Source: Peptococcaceae bacterium BRH_c4b
Lineage (GTDB): Bacteria > Bacillota > Desulfotomaculia > Desulfotomaculales > Desulfocucumaceae
Length of the DNA stretch: 64,000 nt
Direction: 5' to 3'
NCBI GenBank assembly: GCA_000961595.1
Contig: LADO01000029.1
Coordinates: forward strand, 1 to 64,000
A program made the position numbers and the translations under genes. The notes under the pieces are model-generated. The model ran no database searches. It had not been told where the DNA came from and worked only from the letters and a program-made list of their open reading frames with translations. Numbering within the stretch: the stretch's first letter is position 1; every line of letters starts with the position of its first letter. Shown here piece after piece: positions 23,471 to 31,988 of this stretch.

Positions 23471-24526
23471 CTAATCAAACAGTACCATTGGTTTAATTAT
23501 ACCGTCTTCCTTTGATTCCATTAACTGGAAGGCTTTTTCAACATCGGCAAATTTAAAGGTGTGTGTTGTTAATGGCTTTGGATCTACGCGGCCTGTTTCA
23601 ATAAGGCGGAGTAAGCGAACCATACGCTCCCTTCCTCCCGGGCATAGACCGGTGCGGATAGTTTTGTCGCTCATGCCCACTCCCCAATCAAGTCTCGGTA
23701 CCAACATATATTCAGCGTCACCACCGTGATACCCCACATTGGAAATAGTGCCCCCCGGCCTTGTCACTTTAATACAGTTTTCAAAGGTTATCTGAGCGCC
23801 CAGGCATTCAATAGCTGAATCTACGCCTATTCCACCAGTTATATTCATTATTTCCTGGACTGCGTCGACCGCTTTAAAATCAACCACTATATCAGCCCCG
23901 TACTTTCTGGACAACTCCTGTCGTTTTGGATCTGTTTCAACAGTTATAATCAGGCCGGCTCCCAGAAGACGCGCGCCTACAGTAGCCATCAGGCCGACCG
24001 GTCCCTGACCAAAAATTGCCACGGTGCCTCCAAGAGGAATACTGGCGTGTTCTGCTCCCATGAAACCGGTAGTCATCATATCTACAGTATACAGAGCTTC
24101 CTCGTCGGATACCGATTCGGGAATTGGAACGACATTTGCCTCGGCGTCATTTACGTGGAAATACTCAGCCATATTTCCTTCCACTAAGTTGGTAAACTTG
24201 TAACCTCCCAACATACCTTTACACTGGGAAGTAAATCCACGCTGGCAATTTTCACACTTATAGCAAGGAGTGATAGCATTTACTGCTACTCTATCCCCTA
24301 CTTTTAGATTATGTACGGCACTGCCCAGTTTGTAGATGATTCCTACTGCTTCGTGACCCAGGGTCCGGTCTTCCCTTGGCCCTAATGCGCCATGAACGGT
24401 ATGTACGTCAGATGTGCATACGAAAGCTGCGGTAGTTTTAATAACCGCATCATTGGGACCCGCTTCAGGGATTGGCTTGTCCATGATGCCGACCTTGCCG
24501 ATTTCATGCATTACGAATGCTTTCAT
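23471..24526 (-). CDS. Zinc-dependent secondary-alcohol dehydrogenase, copy 2
   Basis: 351 aa, very close to copy 1 over its whole length. The same zinc ligands (CTSDVHTVHG, GHEAVG, TVDMMTTGFMGAEH), the same structural zinc loop (CYKCENCQRGFTSQC) and the same ETDP cofactor signature suggest NAD(H) use. Differences concentrate in NLVEGNMAEYF and in SVSDEEALY-type surface segments, with a one-residue insertion near GGDAEYM. It lies upstream of the SDR gene. The region 5' of this gene matches that of copy 1 for about 130 bp, so the two are probably regulated together. Recent tandem duplication is the simplest explanation. Confidence 0.88.
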   Translation of the reverse strand: MKAFVMHEIGKVGIMDKPIPEAGPNDAVIKTTAAFVCTSDVHTVHGALGPREDRTLGHEAVGIIYKLGSAVHNLKVGDRVAVNAITPCYKCENCQRGFTSQCKGMLGGYKFTNLVEGNMAEYFHVNDAEANVVPIPESVSDEEALYTVDMMTTGFMGAEHASIPLGGTVAIFGQGPVGLMATVGARLLGAGLIITVETDPKRQELSRKYGADIVVDFKAVDAVQEIMNITGGIGVDSAIECLGAQITFENCIKVTRPGGTISNVGYHGGDAEYMLVPRLDWGVGMSDKTIRTGLCPGGRERMVRLLRLIETGRVDPKPLTTHTFKFADVEKAFQLMESKEDGIIKPMVLFD

Positions 24527-24876
24527 TTTACAAAATCATCCTCCTTTATATACTGTATAGATAATACAATATTCAATTACAAATGTCCAGAATATAATTT
24601 GAATATTTTTTATTGCTGCTATTTTCATAAAATTCGGCATATGGGGGGTTTTGTCAGTTAGAAAAGTAAAAGTAATCGGTACTATAATCGCCTGACTCTA
24701 CAAGCAAACATCCGCTTCGTGAACTGTATTATAATAAGCTTGATAGTGCCAGAACTTCGAAGGGTAGTGCCTAAATGTGGTTGATAAAATACAAGACGAA
24801 CTTGCCAAAACTCAACGACTTGCTGGCCAGGTTATGTATTTATGTGCGACAGCCGAAAACCCTGTCGCACTTTCGT
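24527..24876. other. Intergenic region between adh copy 2 and DUF445 gene
   Basis: The first 130 bp are the conserved adh upstream region. A perfect 9-bp hairpin GTGCGACAG (24844-24852) / 24862-24870 sits just after the DUF445 stop and may end that leftward transcript, although its minus-strand T-run is poor. A short rightward frame starting near 24777 was considered but is not supported by a known family. Confidence 0.5.
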
Positions 24877-25476
24877 TTATTTCAACACAAAAACAATCCC
24901 CGCCTGGAGCAGGCCGATGATAAAACCCAGTACCCCGCCCAGTACTTCTATATGCTTCAGTTCCCGGGATGATATGGACAATATCATCTGCTCCAGCCGC
25001 TCCAGGGGGAAGGAATTGACTTTGGCCTCCACCATTTCCCCGATCTTGAATTGTTCTTTGAACCTTTCCCCGTACTTTTCTGTCATTTCCGCGATCAGTG
25101 ACGGCAGGTGCCTGTGCATCTGTTCGGCAATGGTGTCGGATATGGCGTTTTTAATAGACATGGGGATAAAGGCCGGGAGCCTGTCCAGTACCCTGACTTT
25201 AAGGGCCTGGGACAGTGTTTCCTCTATGCCGCAAAGTACATCGCCGGACTTCATAAACCCCAGCAGGTCGTCCGCCGAGAGCAGTTCCTTTTCAATCACC
25301 TCACCGATACTTATGGCCAGTTCCTGCCGCCTTTTGGGCACCACTCCCTGCAGTTTATAGCCCAGTATGTTCACTGGCAGGTAAGGCCGAAAAATTAGCT
25401 TAACTGCTATCCAGTTGGTAAGCCACCCGATCAGCGCCCCCACCAGAGGCATCAACACAAGCTGCGCGACATTCAA
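24877..25476 (-). CDS. DUF445 membrane protein (YheB-like)
   Basis: About 199 aa from a TTG at 25476 (TTAGGA just upstream); in-frame codons up to 25527 would extend it. The N-terminal hydrophobic segment PLVGALIGWLTNWIAVKLIF is the family signature, a soluble amphipathic middle follows, and a C-terminal hydrophobic helix (LGGVLGFIIGLLQAGIVFVL) ends the protein, giving a hairpin-like membrane protein. In Bacillus, YheB-type proteins are linked to sporulation cells, but the family has no fixed biochemical role. Confidence 0.8.
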   Translation of the reverse strand: MNVAQLVLMPLVGALIGWLTNWIAVKLIFRPYLPVNILGYKLQGVVPKRRQELAISIGEVIEKELLSADDLLGFMKSGDVLCGIEETLSQALKVRVLDRLPAFIPMSIKNAISDTIAEQMHRHLPSLIAEMTEKYGERFKEQFKIGEMVEAKVNSFPLERLEQMILSISSRELKHIEVLGGVLGFIIGLLQAGIVFVLK

Positions 25477-25556
25477 AATCCTAACACCCCCAGGACATTT
25501 TACCATAAAAATAATAAAGCACCGCAATGGGTGCTTATTTACCGGTATTTTTTTTG

Positions 25557-26474
25557 TCAGTTTTTATCGGTGGAGATGTTGCATAGCTCGCAGCCGTTGC
25601 ACACCTTCACCCGGTGGGTAAACACATTTTTTATGGTTTCGATGGTATTGCGCGGGGCTTCTCCCTTTCCCGGGTGAAATACTATCTCCTGCGGGGCAAT
25701 GGTGATGAGGGTGCTGATCAGCATATCCTCGTAATTTATCTCGCTGTCCACCAGGTCCAGCATTAAACCCTCCATGTACTCGCTGTTGATCACCCGGTGC
25801 TGGTCGTCAAACAGTTTAAAAACCCCATTGGGCTTGATTACCACATGCACCACGTCTATCCGGGGATCCTGTATTTCTACGAAATATTTCAGGAGCTGGA
25901 TGAATTCCTTGTACTCCCGCTCCATGAGAAATTCGTCTACCGCCCGGTCCGCCGCCGCCTGCAGCTCGCCCACGTACTCCTTCAGCCGGAAGCGGATGAA
26001 GCCGTCAATGACTATGTCGTTGTTGTTCCGCAAAAACTCCACTAACTTATGAAGTATTTTGTTGCGCCGAACAGCCTGATAATGAGAAGAGCTGTGGCCG
26101 TTTTCACCGTCCTGGTTTATGTAGTTGGAAGCGTACCGGTAAATGGTGCCGCGCTCTTCTTCATTGAAATAATAATAATTTTCCCTTATTATATCGGTTA
26201 GTAGTAATTTTTCCCACTGACCCAGTATTATATCGGAAAGAGCATGGGCCACATAGCGCTTGAAAACAGCCGCGGTGTGCTCATCGCTGAAACCCCTGTT
26301 ACTGCGGTTTGACACCCGGCAGGACAGAAAGGTGAGATTACCCGCAGGGTTTTCCTCCAGCCTGATTCGAAAACCTTCGTTTTCAAGAAAACGCAGTTCC
26401 CGGCTCAACATATCTTTCAGTTCACCTATATTTCTGGTGGCCCCGATGGATATCGCCTGAGCCAAGGTATCCAC
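25557..26474 (-). CDS. ytxC: YtxC-like sporulation protein
   Basis: 305 aa, no signal peptide or membrane segment. The pattern (long helical middle, FLMEREYKEFIQLLKYFVE, VVHVVIKPNGVFKLFDDQ, and EIVFHPGKGEAP near the end) fits the YtxC-like family found in spore formers. The C-terminus ends in VCNGCELCN, a CxxCxxC-like cluster that could bind metal. The precise role is unknown. It shares orientation with the DUF445 gene, with a 29-nt gap. Confidence 0.7.
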   Translation of the reverse strand: MDTLAQAISIGATRNIGELKDMLSRELRFLENEGFRIRLEENPAGNLTFLSCRVSNRSNRGFSDEHTAAVFKRYVAHALSDIILGQWEKLLLTDIIRENYYYFNEEERGTIYRYASNYINQDGENGHSSSHYQAVRRNKILHKLVEFLRNNNDIVIDGFIRFRLKEYVGELQAAADRAVDEFLMEREYKEFIQLLKYFVEIQDPRIDVVHVVIKPNGVFKLFDDQHRVINSEYMEGLMLDLVDSEINYEDMLISTLITIAPQEIVFHPGKGEAPRNTIETIKNVFTHRVKVCNGCELCNISTDKN

Positions 26475-26630
26475 TCCCTCCCGTGTACTATATTATATGA
26501 GAGCAAAAATTTCTGTATACGATTAATGATTGCTATTACAGTATAAACATATTGCAACTTCAAAATGCCTTGAAAAATATTTTATGTAACCCACTGCAAT
26601 GATTAAAATGAATTATTTGGTTTAATTTTT

Positions 26631-28196
26631 TTATACCCCCATAATGGCGACCTCGTCCCGGTCCAGCCGGAACCTGATATGCTCCATCTGCTGGCGCAGT
26701 TCCACATCCTCACCGGCAGCTCTTTCTATCTGGCGCAATAAATCGATGGTTCTGCGTAGCATGGAAAAGATATCCCCCTCCTGCAGGCTGCAGCGGGCAA
26801 GTAGTTCCTCAAAGCTGGCGCCGTCGTACCAGGCAGAGGAAAGAGAGCCGGGCAAGTGTGACCAGACACAGAAGTTCTCAGGGACACCCTTTTTCAAAAG
26901 CTGTTTCCTGAGTTCATCCACGGGCTCCAGATTAATTAGACCTGGTTCCACTTGCTCGTCACGACCGGGTATGTAATCCACTCCGGACAGTATGGCCACC
27001 ACTTCCTGAGGCGTTTTGTCCCTGATATAGCCGTTGAATACCAATTCCGTCACCAGCAGTTCCTGCACATGGAGGTACAATGCAAAAAGACCCCTGGGCT
27101 GTAGTTCCCTGCCTCCAACGTAATCCAGTTCCTCAAGCAGGTCCCACATATTGTTAAACTCCAGCTCAAAGTCCCGGGAATGCCGGTCCAGCATCTTCAG
27201 CCTCCGGCTCAGCCGGGTTTTCTTTTCCGTGAAAATGTCCTGCTTTTTGCGGGCGTCCACACACAAGTGGTGCTGACATTTTTTCTGGGTTATTTTAAGA
27301 ATCGCCCTTATTTCATCCCGCCTGTCCCTGGCGCCGGGCCTGCCTCTTCTTCTCCGGTTACTCAGTGTATGCAGTTCCTTTTTCAGTTTGGTCCTGAGCA
27401 GGAAGCAGGAGGGCTGAAAAATGTCTTCGCAAAAGCAGCCGCCCAGGCCGGTGAACTTTTCCTCCATCGCCGCCAGTTCCGTCTTGATGCGCCTGCTTTC
27501 CTTGTTATTCTGGTAAGCGGCCAGGTTCTGCTCCAGAAACCGGTTAATCTCTTCGTCGGTTTTCCAGTACAGCAGGCTGAGCACCGTGTTGGGCGAGATG
27601 GTCAGGCGGCCCCTGACCGGCTCCACTTCATCTTCACTGTAAAAACCCGTTTGCTCCGGAAAGCGGTCATCTATCCTTACGTATACCCGGCCAACGGGAT
27701 CAAAACCCCTTCTGCCGGCCCTGCCCGCCATCTGGAAAAACTCCCGGTTTAGCAGACCCCGGAACTCCCGGCCGTCCCATTTGCGGCAGGAATCAAAAAC
27801 AGTGCTGGCGGCGGGAAAATTAACCCCCACCGCAAAGGTTTCAGTGCAGAAAAGTACATATATCAGCCTTGACTCGTAAAGTCTTTCCACCAGGTCTTTC
27901 AGCGCCGGGGACATACCTGCGTGGTGGTAGGCTATGCCCTGAATAAGTATCTGCCTGAGGTTATGCCTGCGGTTCCCGAATAATCCAGAGTTTTGGGCCT
28001 CCGCATCTCTGATGGCTTGCTCCACCTTATTCTTTTCTCCGGGCAGCAGGAAATCCCACTCCCTGGAAAGCTCTTCGGCCAAGAGCTCTGTTTTGCCCCT
28101 GCCGAAGGCAAAATAAAGCGCCGGCAGGTTATCCTGAATTGAATATACAACTTCCGAAGCTGAGGGTTTACCCCCTGTTTTTACCATAAGCACCAC
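26631..28196 (-). CDS. Ski2-like helicase, C-terminal part (split gene)
   Basis: 521 codons starting with GTG GTG CTT ATG (initiation probably at one of these). It contains the second RecA-like domain of a superfamily II helicase: GIAYHHAGMSP, FCTETFAVGVNFPA and the motif VI region QMAGRAGRRGFD, then a long helical C-terminal domain like that of Ski2/Mtr4-type RNA helicases. It lacks Walker A and B, which lie in the gene just upstream, in the same reading frame, separated by two TAG codons. See the split-gene finding. It may be made as a separate subunit or be part of a disrupted gene. Confidence 0.8.
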   Translation of the reverse strand: MVLMVKTGGKPSASEVVYSIQDNLPALYFAFGRGKTELLAEELSREWDFLLPGEKNKVEQAIRDAEAQNSGLFGNRRHNLRQILIQGIAYHHAGMSPALKDLVERLYESRLIYVLFCTETFAVGVNFPAASTVFDSCRKWDGREFRGLLNREFFQMAGRAGRRGFDPVGRVYVRIDDRFPEQTGFYSEDEVEPVRGRLTISPNTVLSLLYWKTDEEINRFLEQNLAAYQNNKESRRIKTELAAMEEKFTGLGGCFCEDIFQPSCFLLRTKLKKELHTLSNRRRRGRPGARDRRDEIRAILKITQKKCQHHLCVDARKKQDIFTEKKTRLSRRLKMLDRHSRDFELEFNNMWDLLEELDYVGGRELQPRGLFALYLHVQELLVTELVFNGYIRDKTPQEVVAILSGVDYIPGRDEQVEPGLINLEPVDELRKQLLKKGVPENFCVWSHLPGSLSSAWYDGASFEELLARCSLQEGDIFSMLRRTIDLLRQIERAAGEDVELRQQMEHIRFRLDRDEVAIMGV

Positions 28197-28226
28197 CGTT
28201 ATAGAAAATTGGAAATTTATCTACTG

Positions 28227-29009
28227 CTATTTGCGGCCTCTCTTTTCAAAATCTCCCGCAACACCGGCCAGTTCCGGCTCCATCCAGCGACCTTTCCGCC
28301 TTTCATTTCTTTCCTTTATATATTCTCTGGCCTCATCTTCAAACAGTAATTCCCCCTCCACCGAAACCCAATTCAGTTCCAGGGGGACCGCCCGGTTCTT
28401 CTCCACGATTACCTTCACCGGGCGCTCCCTGATGTCGGCAATCCAGTTGGCTATCTCGAGGACGTTTGGTACGGTTGCGGACAGCCCCACAATCCTCATG
28501 TGTGACGGGGCGAATATGATGCTCTCCTCCCAGGCCGTACCCCTTTCAGGGTCATCCAGAAAGTGTACCTCGTCAAATATAACATGGGTGGTATGTTCCA
28601 GCATCTCCGGATTGGCAAAGCACCAGTTGCGGAAAATCTCCGTGGTCATCACCAGCAGGGAGGCCCCTTCATTGATGGACAGGTCTCCGGTAATGAGCCC
28701 AACCTTTTCCTTACCATACTCGGCTACGAAATCCCGGTATTTCTGGTTGGATAGTGCCTTGATGGGAGATGTGTAAACGGCGCTCTTGCCCGAAGACATC
28801 ACCTGCTCCAGCAGTTTTTCAGCAATTAAAGTTTTACCGGTGCCGGTGGGGGCGGCCACCAGCACGTCGAAACCGGCCAGCAGTGAATCAATGGCTTTCA
28901 CCTGAAAAGGATCCAGTTCAAGAGGTCCAGCCGGTACCGGCTCTATCCGGTCCCGGCGGAAAACCCGCCTCTTGTGCTTTCTGGGAACCTTTTCCGAATT
29001 TTTGGTCAA
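28227..29009 (-). CDS. Ski2-like helicase, N-terminal part (split gene)
   Basis: 260 aa. First RecA-like domain of a DEAD/DEAH helicase: Walker A APTGTGKT (about 53-60), TSPIKALSNQKY (motif Ia), MTTEIFRNW, Walker B FDEVHFLDD (DEVH box) and motif III SATVPN. The frame ends at TAG at 28227-28229, just after a basic linker (RRKGRWMEPELAGV...). It is followed after CAG by a second TAG and then, in the same frame, the rest of the helicase. Homologs are normally one polypeptide of roughly 750 aa (from memory). The N-terminus carries a short basic extension (KVPRKHKRRVFRRDR). Confidence 0.82.
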   Translation of the reverse strand: MTKNSEKVPRKHKRRVFRRDRIEPVPAGPLELDPFQVKAIDSLLAGFDVLVAAPTGTGKTLIAEKLLEQVMSSGKSAVYTSPIKALSNQKYRDFVAEYGKEKVGLITGDLSINEGASLLVMTTEIFRNWCFANPEMLEHTTHVIFDEVHFLDDPERGTAWEESIIFAPSHMRIVGLSATVPNVLEIANWIADIRERPVKVIVEKNRAVPLELNWVSVEGELLFEDEAREYIKERNERRKGRWMEPELAGVAGDFEKRGRK

Positions 29010-29193
29010 AGGATATTCTCCTTTCAGTCAATCTTGCATTATTAAATTATACACCAAAATACGGTATTTGAGTCAGTGCTGTTTACCCGGCTAATTAACG
29101 TATCATTAAAAAAATATAAAATTTTGATTTAGAAATAGGCCTTTCGGTTATATAATAGAGTTAAATTACGGTTTATGAAAGGAGGAGAGGCCC

Positions 29194-29427
29194 TTGAACC
29201 CAAGAAACACGATGGATTATCGCTTCAATTTCAAAGAATACGGCAAGATTATAAGTGTTGAAATCAAATGCTGTGGAAAGCACATCGGTGAAATCAGATT
29301 TAACGATGGTGAGGAAAAAACCTGTCCCATATGCGGCATGCGGCATGAACTGCGCCTGGACTACAACCATTTTCACGTCACCAGGCACAGCGCGGAGGAA
29401 GATCGCTTGGAGGAAAAAGTTGTCTAA
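29194..29427 (+). CDS. Small zinc-ribbon-like protein
   Basis: 77 aa, TTG start with GGAGGAGAGG upstream. Two cysteine pairs, IKCCGKH (about 28-34) and KTCPICGMRH (about 48-57), form a candidate zinc ribbon; the rest is charged. No named family is recognised. It stands alone between two leftward genes and has its own hairpin downstream (29517-29547). Confidence 0.7.
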   Translation: MNPRNTMDYRFNFKEYGKIISVEIKCCGKHIGEIRFNDGEEKTCPICGMRHELRLDYNHFHVTRHSAEEDRLEEKVV

Positions 29428-29516
29428 CCTGAATCACGACTCTCCACACCGCATCCGTCCCGGGACACCGGCCGGCAGGGTGTGAAGATGATTCCGCAAA
29501 CGGGTACGGATTATTG

Positions 29517-29547
29517 AAGAACCCGGCTCACCATGCACCGGGTTCTT
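29517..29547 (+). terminator. Hairpin after the small zinc-ribbon gene
   Basis: AAGAACCCGG (29517-29526) pairs with CCGGGTTCTT (29538-29547) around an 11-nt loop, followed by TACATT. The T-run is short. It lies 90 nt after the stop codon. Confidence 0.6.
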
Positions 29548-29628
29548 TACATTAAAGAACTTCCCTCATTCTAATACCTTCCTCATCCTCTTTACTATAG
29601 TTAATAAGCTCCTTCATAAATATCCTTC

Positions 29629-29747
29629 AGGCCGTTCAAAAACAAGTATGGCGCGGAAGGAGAAGCCGGACAGCGCGGAGCGTACAGATAGTACGTGAGC
29701 ACTGGACGGCGAGCCTGACAAAGCCAGACGCAGTTTTTCAACGGCCT
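29629..29747. repeat. 119-bp terminal-inverted-repeat element, copy A
   Basis: Ends AGGCCGTTCAAAAAC and GTTTTTCAACGGCCT are inverted repeats with one mismatch. The same element, with an insertion, occurs at 47298-47457. No reading frame. The right end overlaps the last codons of the dipeptidase gene and supplies its TGA. Confidence 0.85.
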
Positions 29748-30688
29748 GCTAGCACTTCCCTTATTACCCTTAGCCAATTTCCGCCCATAACCATTTCTAT
29801 TTCACTATCCTTAAAGCCCCTTTTGCTCAGCCCCTCCGCCAGGTGCGGCATACAGGTTACGTCCTCCAGCCCCGGAGCAACTTTTTCAATGCCGTCAAAA
29901 TCCGATCCCAGACCTATACACCCTACCCCCGCCACCGAGGCCATATGCTCCATGTGGTCCAGCAGTCGCTCCAGGCAGGGATTGGCCGGGCAGATAAAGT
30001 CCGGGCAAAAGCAAAGCCCGATAACGCCCCCAGTAGCCGCCAGGGATTTAATCTGGCCGTCCGTGAGATTGCGGGGATGATCGCACTGCGACCGGCTGTT
30101 GGCGTGGGTGGCGATGACCGGTCTCCCGGAAATTTTAATGACATCCCAGAACCCCGGCTCGGCCAGGTGCGAAACATCCACCAGCATACCCAGGCGATTC
30201 ATTTCTTTTACCGCCGCCACACCGAATTCTGTAAGCCCGCCGCCGGTCCGGCCCTCTCCCACGCCGTCCGCCAGTTCATTTCTCCCGTTCCAGGTAAGAC
30301 CCAGGGAGCGAACTCCCAGGCGGTAAAAAAACCGCAAAACCGAGAGCTTTCCTGCCAGCGCCTCCCCGCCCTCTATGGCCAGTAGCGCGGCGGACTTGCC
30401 GAAGGACATCAGCCGCTCGATATCGGGATAACTCAGCACCGGTTCGATTTGATCGCTAAAGGCTTCCATTTCCCTGTAAAAAATATCAATTATGTCAAGG
30501 GCTCTGACCGTAGCACAGTGACGGTATTGGGGGGAGATAAAAGCCGCAAAAAACTGCAGTTTTACCCCGGAGCTGATCATTCTGGGCAGATCCAGATGCC
30601 CGCCCTTGCCGTCGTCACCCAGCCTGCGCTGCTGATCCTCCAAGGTTATCAGAGTATCGCAGTGGGCATCCACTATGCAGTGCTTCAT
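29738..30688 (-). CDS. Membrane dipeptidase family (M19, renal dipeptidase-like)
   Basis: 316 aa. Binuclear zinc motifs are visible: VDAHCDT (6-12), IEGGEAL (about 106-112, bridging Glu region), VDVSH (about 167-171), THANSR (about 191-196) and GSDFDG (about 255-260). It hydrolyses dipeptides, possibly D-configured ones from peptidoglycan. There is no signal peptide, so it is cytoplasmic. The C-terminus (EVLAGR) and stop codon run into a dispersed repeat, which may have replaced the original end. Confidence 0.9.
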   Translation of the reverse strand: MKHCIVDAHCDTLITLEDQQRRLGDDGKGGHLDLPRMISSGVKLQFFAAFISPQYRHCATVRALDIIDIFYREMEAFSDQIEPVLSYPDIERLMSFGKSAALLAIEGGEALAGKLSVLRFFYRLGVRSLGLTWNGRNELADGVGEGRTGGGLTEFGVAAVKEMNRLGMLVDVSHLAEPGFWDVIKISGRPVIATHANSRSQCDHPRNLTDGQIKSLAATGGVIGLCFCPDFICPANPCLERLLDHMEHMASVAGVGCIGLGSDFDGIEKVAPGLEDVTCMPHLAEGLSKRGFKDSEIEMVMGGNWLRVIREVLAGR

Positions 30689-30722
30689 GACGCTGTACCT
30701 CCTTTACCGCTATAAAATAAAA

Positions 30723-30748
30723 AAACCCGATACATGGCTGATCGGGCT
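30723..30748 (-). terminator. Terminator of spoVS
   Basis: CCCGAT (after AAA) pairs with ATCGGG around a 9-nt loop, and the minus strand continues into TTTTTTTATTTT. Classic rho-independent structure 12 nt after the spoVS stop. Confidence 0.88.
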
Positions 30749-30759
30749 TTGTCAGTTGA

Positions 30760-31020
30760 TTATCTGGGTTCGACTATTAACTTTATGGCTGTCCTTTCTT
30801 CACCGTCAATAATAATGTCAGTAAAGGCGGGTATGCAAATCAGGTCAACCCCGCTGGGTGCAACAAATCCCCTGGCAATGGCTACTGCCTTAACTGCCTG
30901 GTTCAAAGCTCCCGCCCCAATGGCCTGGAGTTCCGCACAGCCCCTTTCTCTGAGAACACCGGCTAGGGCCCCGGCTACGGAATTTGGATTGGATTTTGCT
31001 GAAACTTTTAAAACGTCCAT
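30760..31020 (-). CDS. spoVS: Stage V sporulation protein S
   Basis: 86 aa, the full length of the SpoVS (Alba-like) family, with the conserved KVSAKSNPNSVAGALAG start and QAIGAGALNQAVKAVAIARG core. It is needed for spore coat and cortex completion in Bacillus. It sits downstream of ymdB and rny, the usual arrangement in Firmicutes. A terminator follows immediately. Confidence 0.97.
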   Translation of the reverse strand: MDVLKVSAKSNPNSVAGALAGVLRERGCAELQAIGAGALNQAVKAVAIARGFVAPSGVDLICIPAFTDIIIDGEERTAIKLIVEPR

Positions 31021-31150
31021 GTAAGGAACCTCCTTAACTGTAATAACAACTGATGCGATATATGTTCTCTGTAAAAATTATATTCGCTAATTATATAATA
31101 ATTCCTGTTAAGACTGTAAAAATTCCGGCTTTATTTTCGGACTATTTAGT

Positions 31151-31930
31151 TTATTCGTAATTCTGTATCCGTCTGATGTCAGTAGCTCTTCCTGTGGTAT
31201 CATCAATATCCACCAGCACCGCGTTTAACTGGTAGCTGCTGTTGGCAACCTCGAAGCGCCGGGGAAGCTGGGTAATGAACTTTTCTATCACCAGTTCCTT
31301 TTTGACGCCAATCACGGAATCTCTGGGACCGGTCATGCCGACGTCGGTTATGTAAGCCGTGCCGCCGGGCAGTATCCTCTCGTCCGCGGTCTGCACGTGG
31401 GTGTGGGTGCCGCACACTGCCGAAACCCTGCCGTCCAGATACCAGCCCATGGCCACCTTTTCCGAGGATGCCTCAGCGTGGAAATCCAGCAATACAACCC
31501 GCACCTGCTTATCCAGAGAGGCCAGCATTTCGTCAACTTTTCTGAAGGGACAGTCCAATTCCGGCATAAAAACCCGGCCAGACAGGTTCATTACGGCAAC
31601 AGAGGTGCCGTTTCCGGCTATAAAAACATTAACCCCCAAGCCCGGTGCGCCGGGGGGGTAATTGGCAGGTCTTACGATCCTTTTTTCCTGGCTGATATAA
31701 TTGAATATTTCCTTGTGGTTCCAGACATGGTTGCCCATGGTAATAACGTCTATACCCATGGCCAAAAGCTCCCTGCCCACCTCCCGGGTCAGGCCGTTTC
31801 CCCCTGCGGAGTTTTCGCCGTTGGCAACGGTTATATCCACCTTAAATTCGCTAATCAGACCGGTGATGTTATCTTTTACCGCCTGCCTGCCCGGCCGTCC
31901 TACAATATCCCCTATCATTAACAGTCGCAA
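31151..31930 (-). CDS. ymdB: YmdB family metallophosphoesterase
   Basis: About 259 aa from the TTG at 31930 (GGGGGG upstream), which gives MRLLMIGDIVGRPGR as in family members; an in-frame start at 32065 adds 45 unconserved residues overlapping the preceding gene. Metal-binding motifs are GDIVG, NGENSAGG, MGNHVWNH and the late DFHAEASSEK and GTHTHVQTAD. YmdB hydrolyses 2',3'-cyclic nucleotides and influences biofilm, sporulation and RNase Y activity in Bacillus; here it is two genes after rny. Confidence 0.93.
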   Translation of the reverse strand: MRLLMIGDIVGRPGRQAVKDNITGLISEFKVDITVANGENSAGGNGLTREVGRELLAMGIDVITMGNHVWNHKEIFNYISQEKRIVRPANYPPGAPGLGVNVFIAGNGTSVAVMNLSGRVFMPELDCPFRKVDEMLASLDKQVRVVLLDFHAEASSEKVAMGWYLDGRVSAVCGTHTHVQTADERILPGGTAYITDVGMTGPRDSVIGVKKELVIEKFITQLPRRFEVANSSYQLNAVLVDIDDTTGRATDIRRIQNYE

Positions 31931-31988
31931 ACGGTGCGCCCCCCAGAATATTTTTGGCTCCGGCACCGGACGGGATAAATGATTCGCT

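Noticed and set aside
2025-24526. The published acetone-via-2-hydroxyisobutyryl-CoA pathway
   Set aside because: Mutase, 3-hydroxybutyryl-CoA dehydrogenase and secondary-alcohol dehydrogenases fit, but the thiamine-diphosphate enzyme is missing and the mutase pocket residues differ; kept only as an analogy.
24777-24918. Rightward 47-codon frame (DKIQDELAKTQRLAG...)
   Set aside because: The sequence looks protein-like and has a GAAGGG upstream, but it overlaps the DUF445 gene end antisense and no family is recognised.
26631-29009. Pyrrolysine readthrough of the helicase TAG codons
   Set aside because: Two TAGs within three codons, near a plausible restart codon, fit a split or disrupted gene better; no Pyl machinery is visible here.
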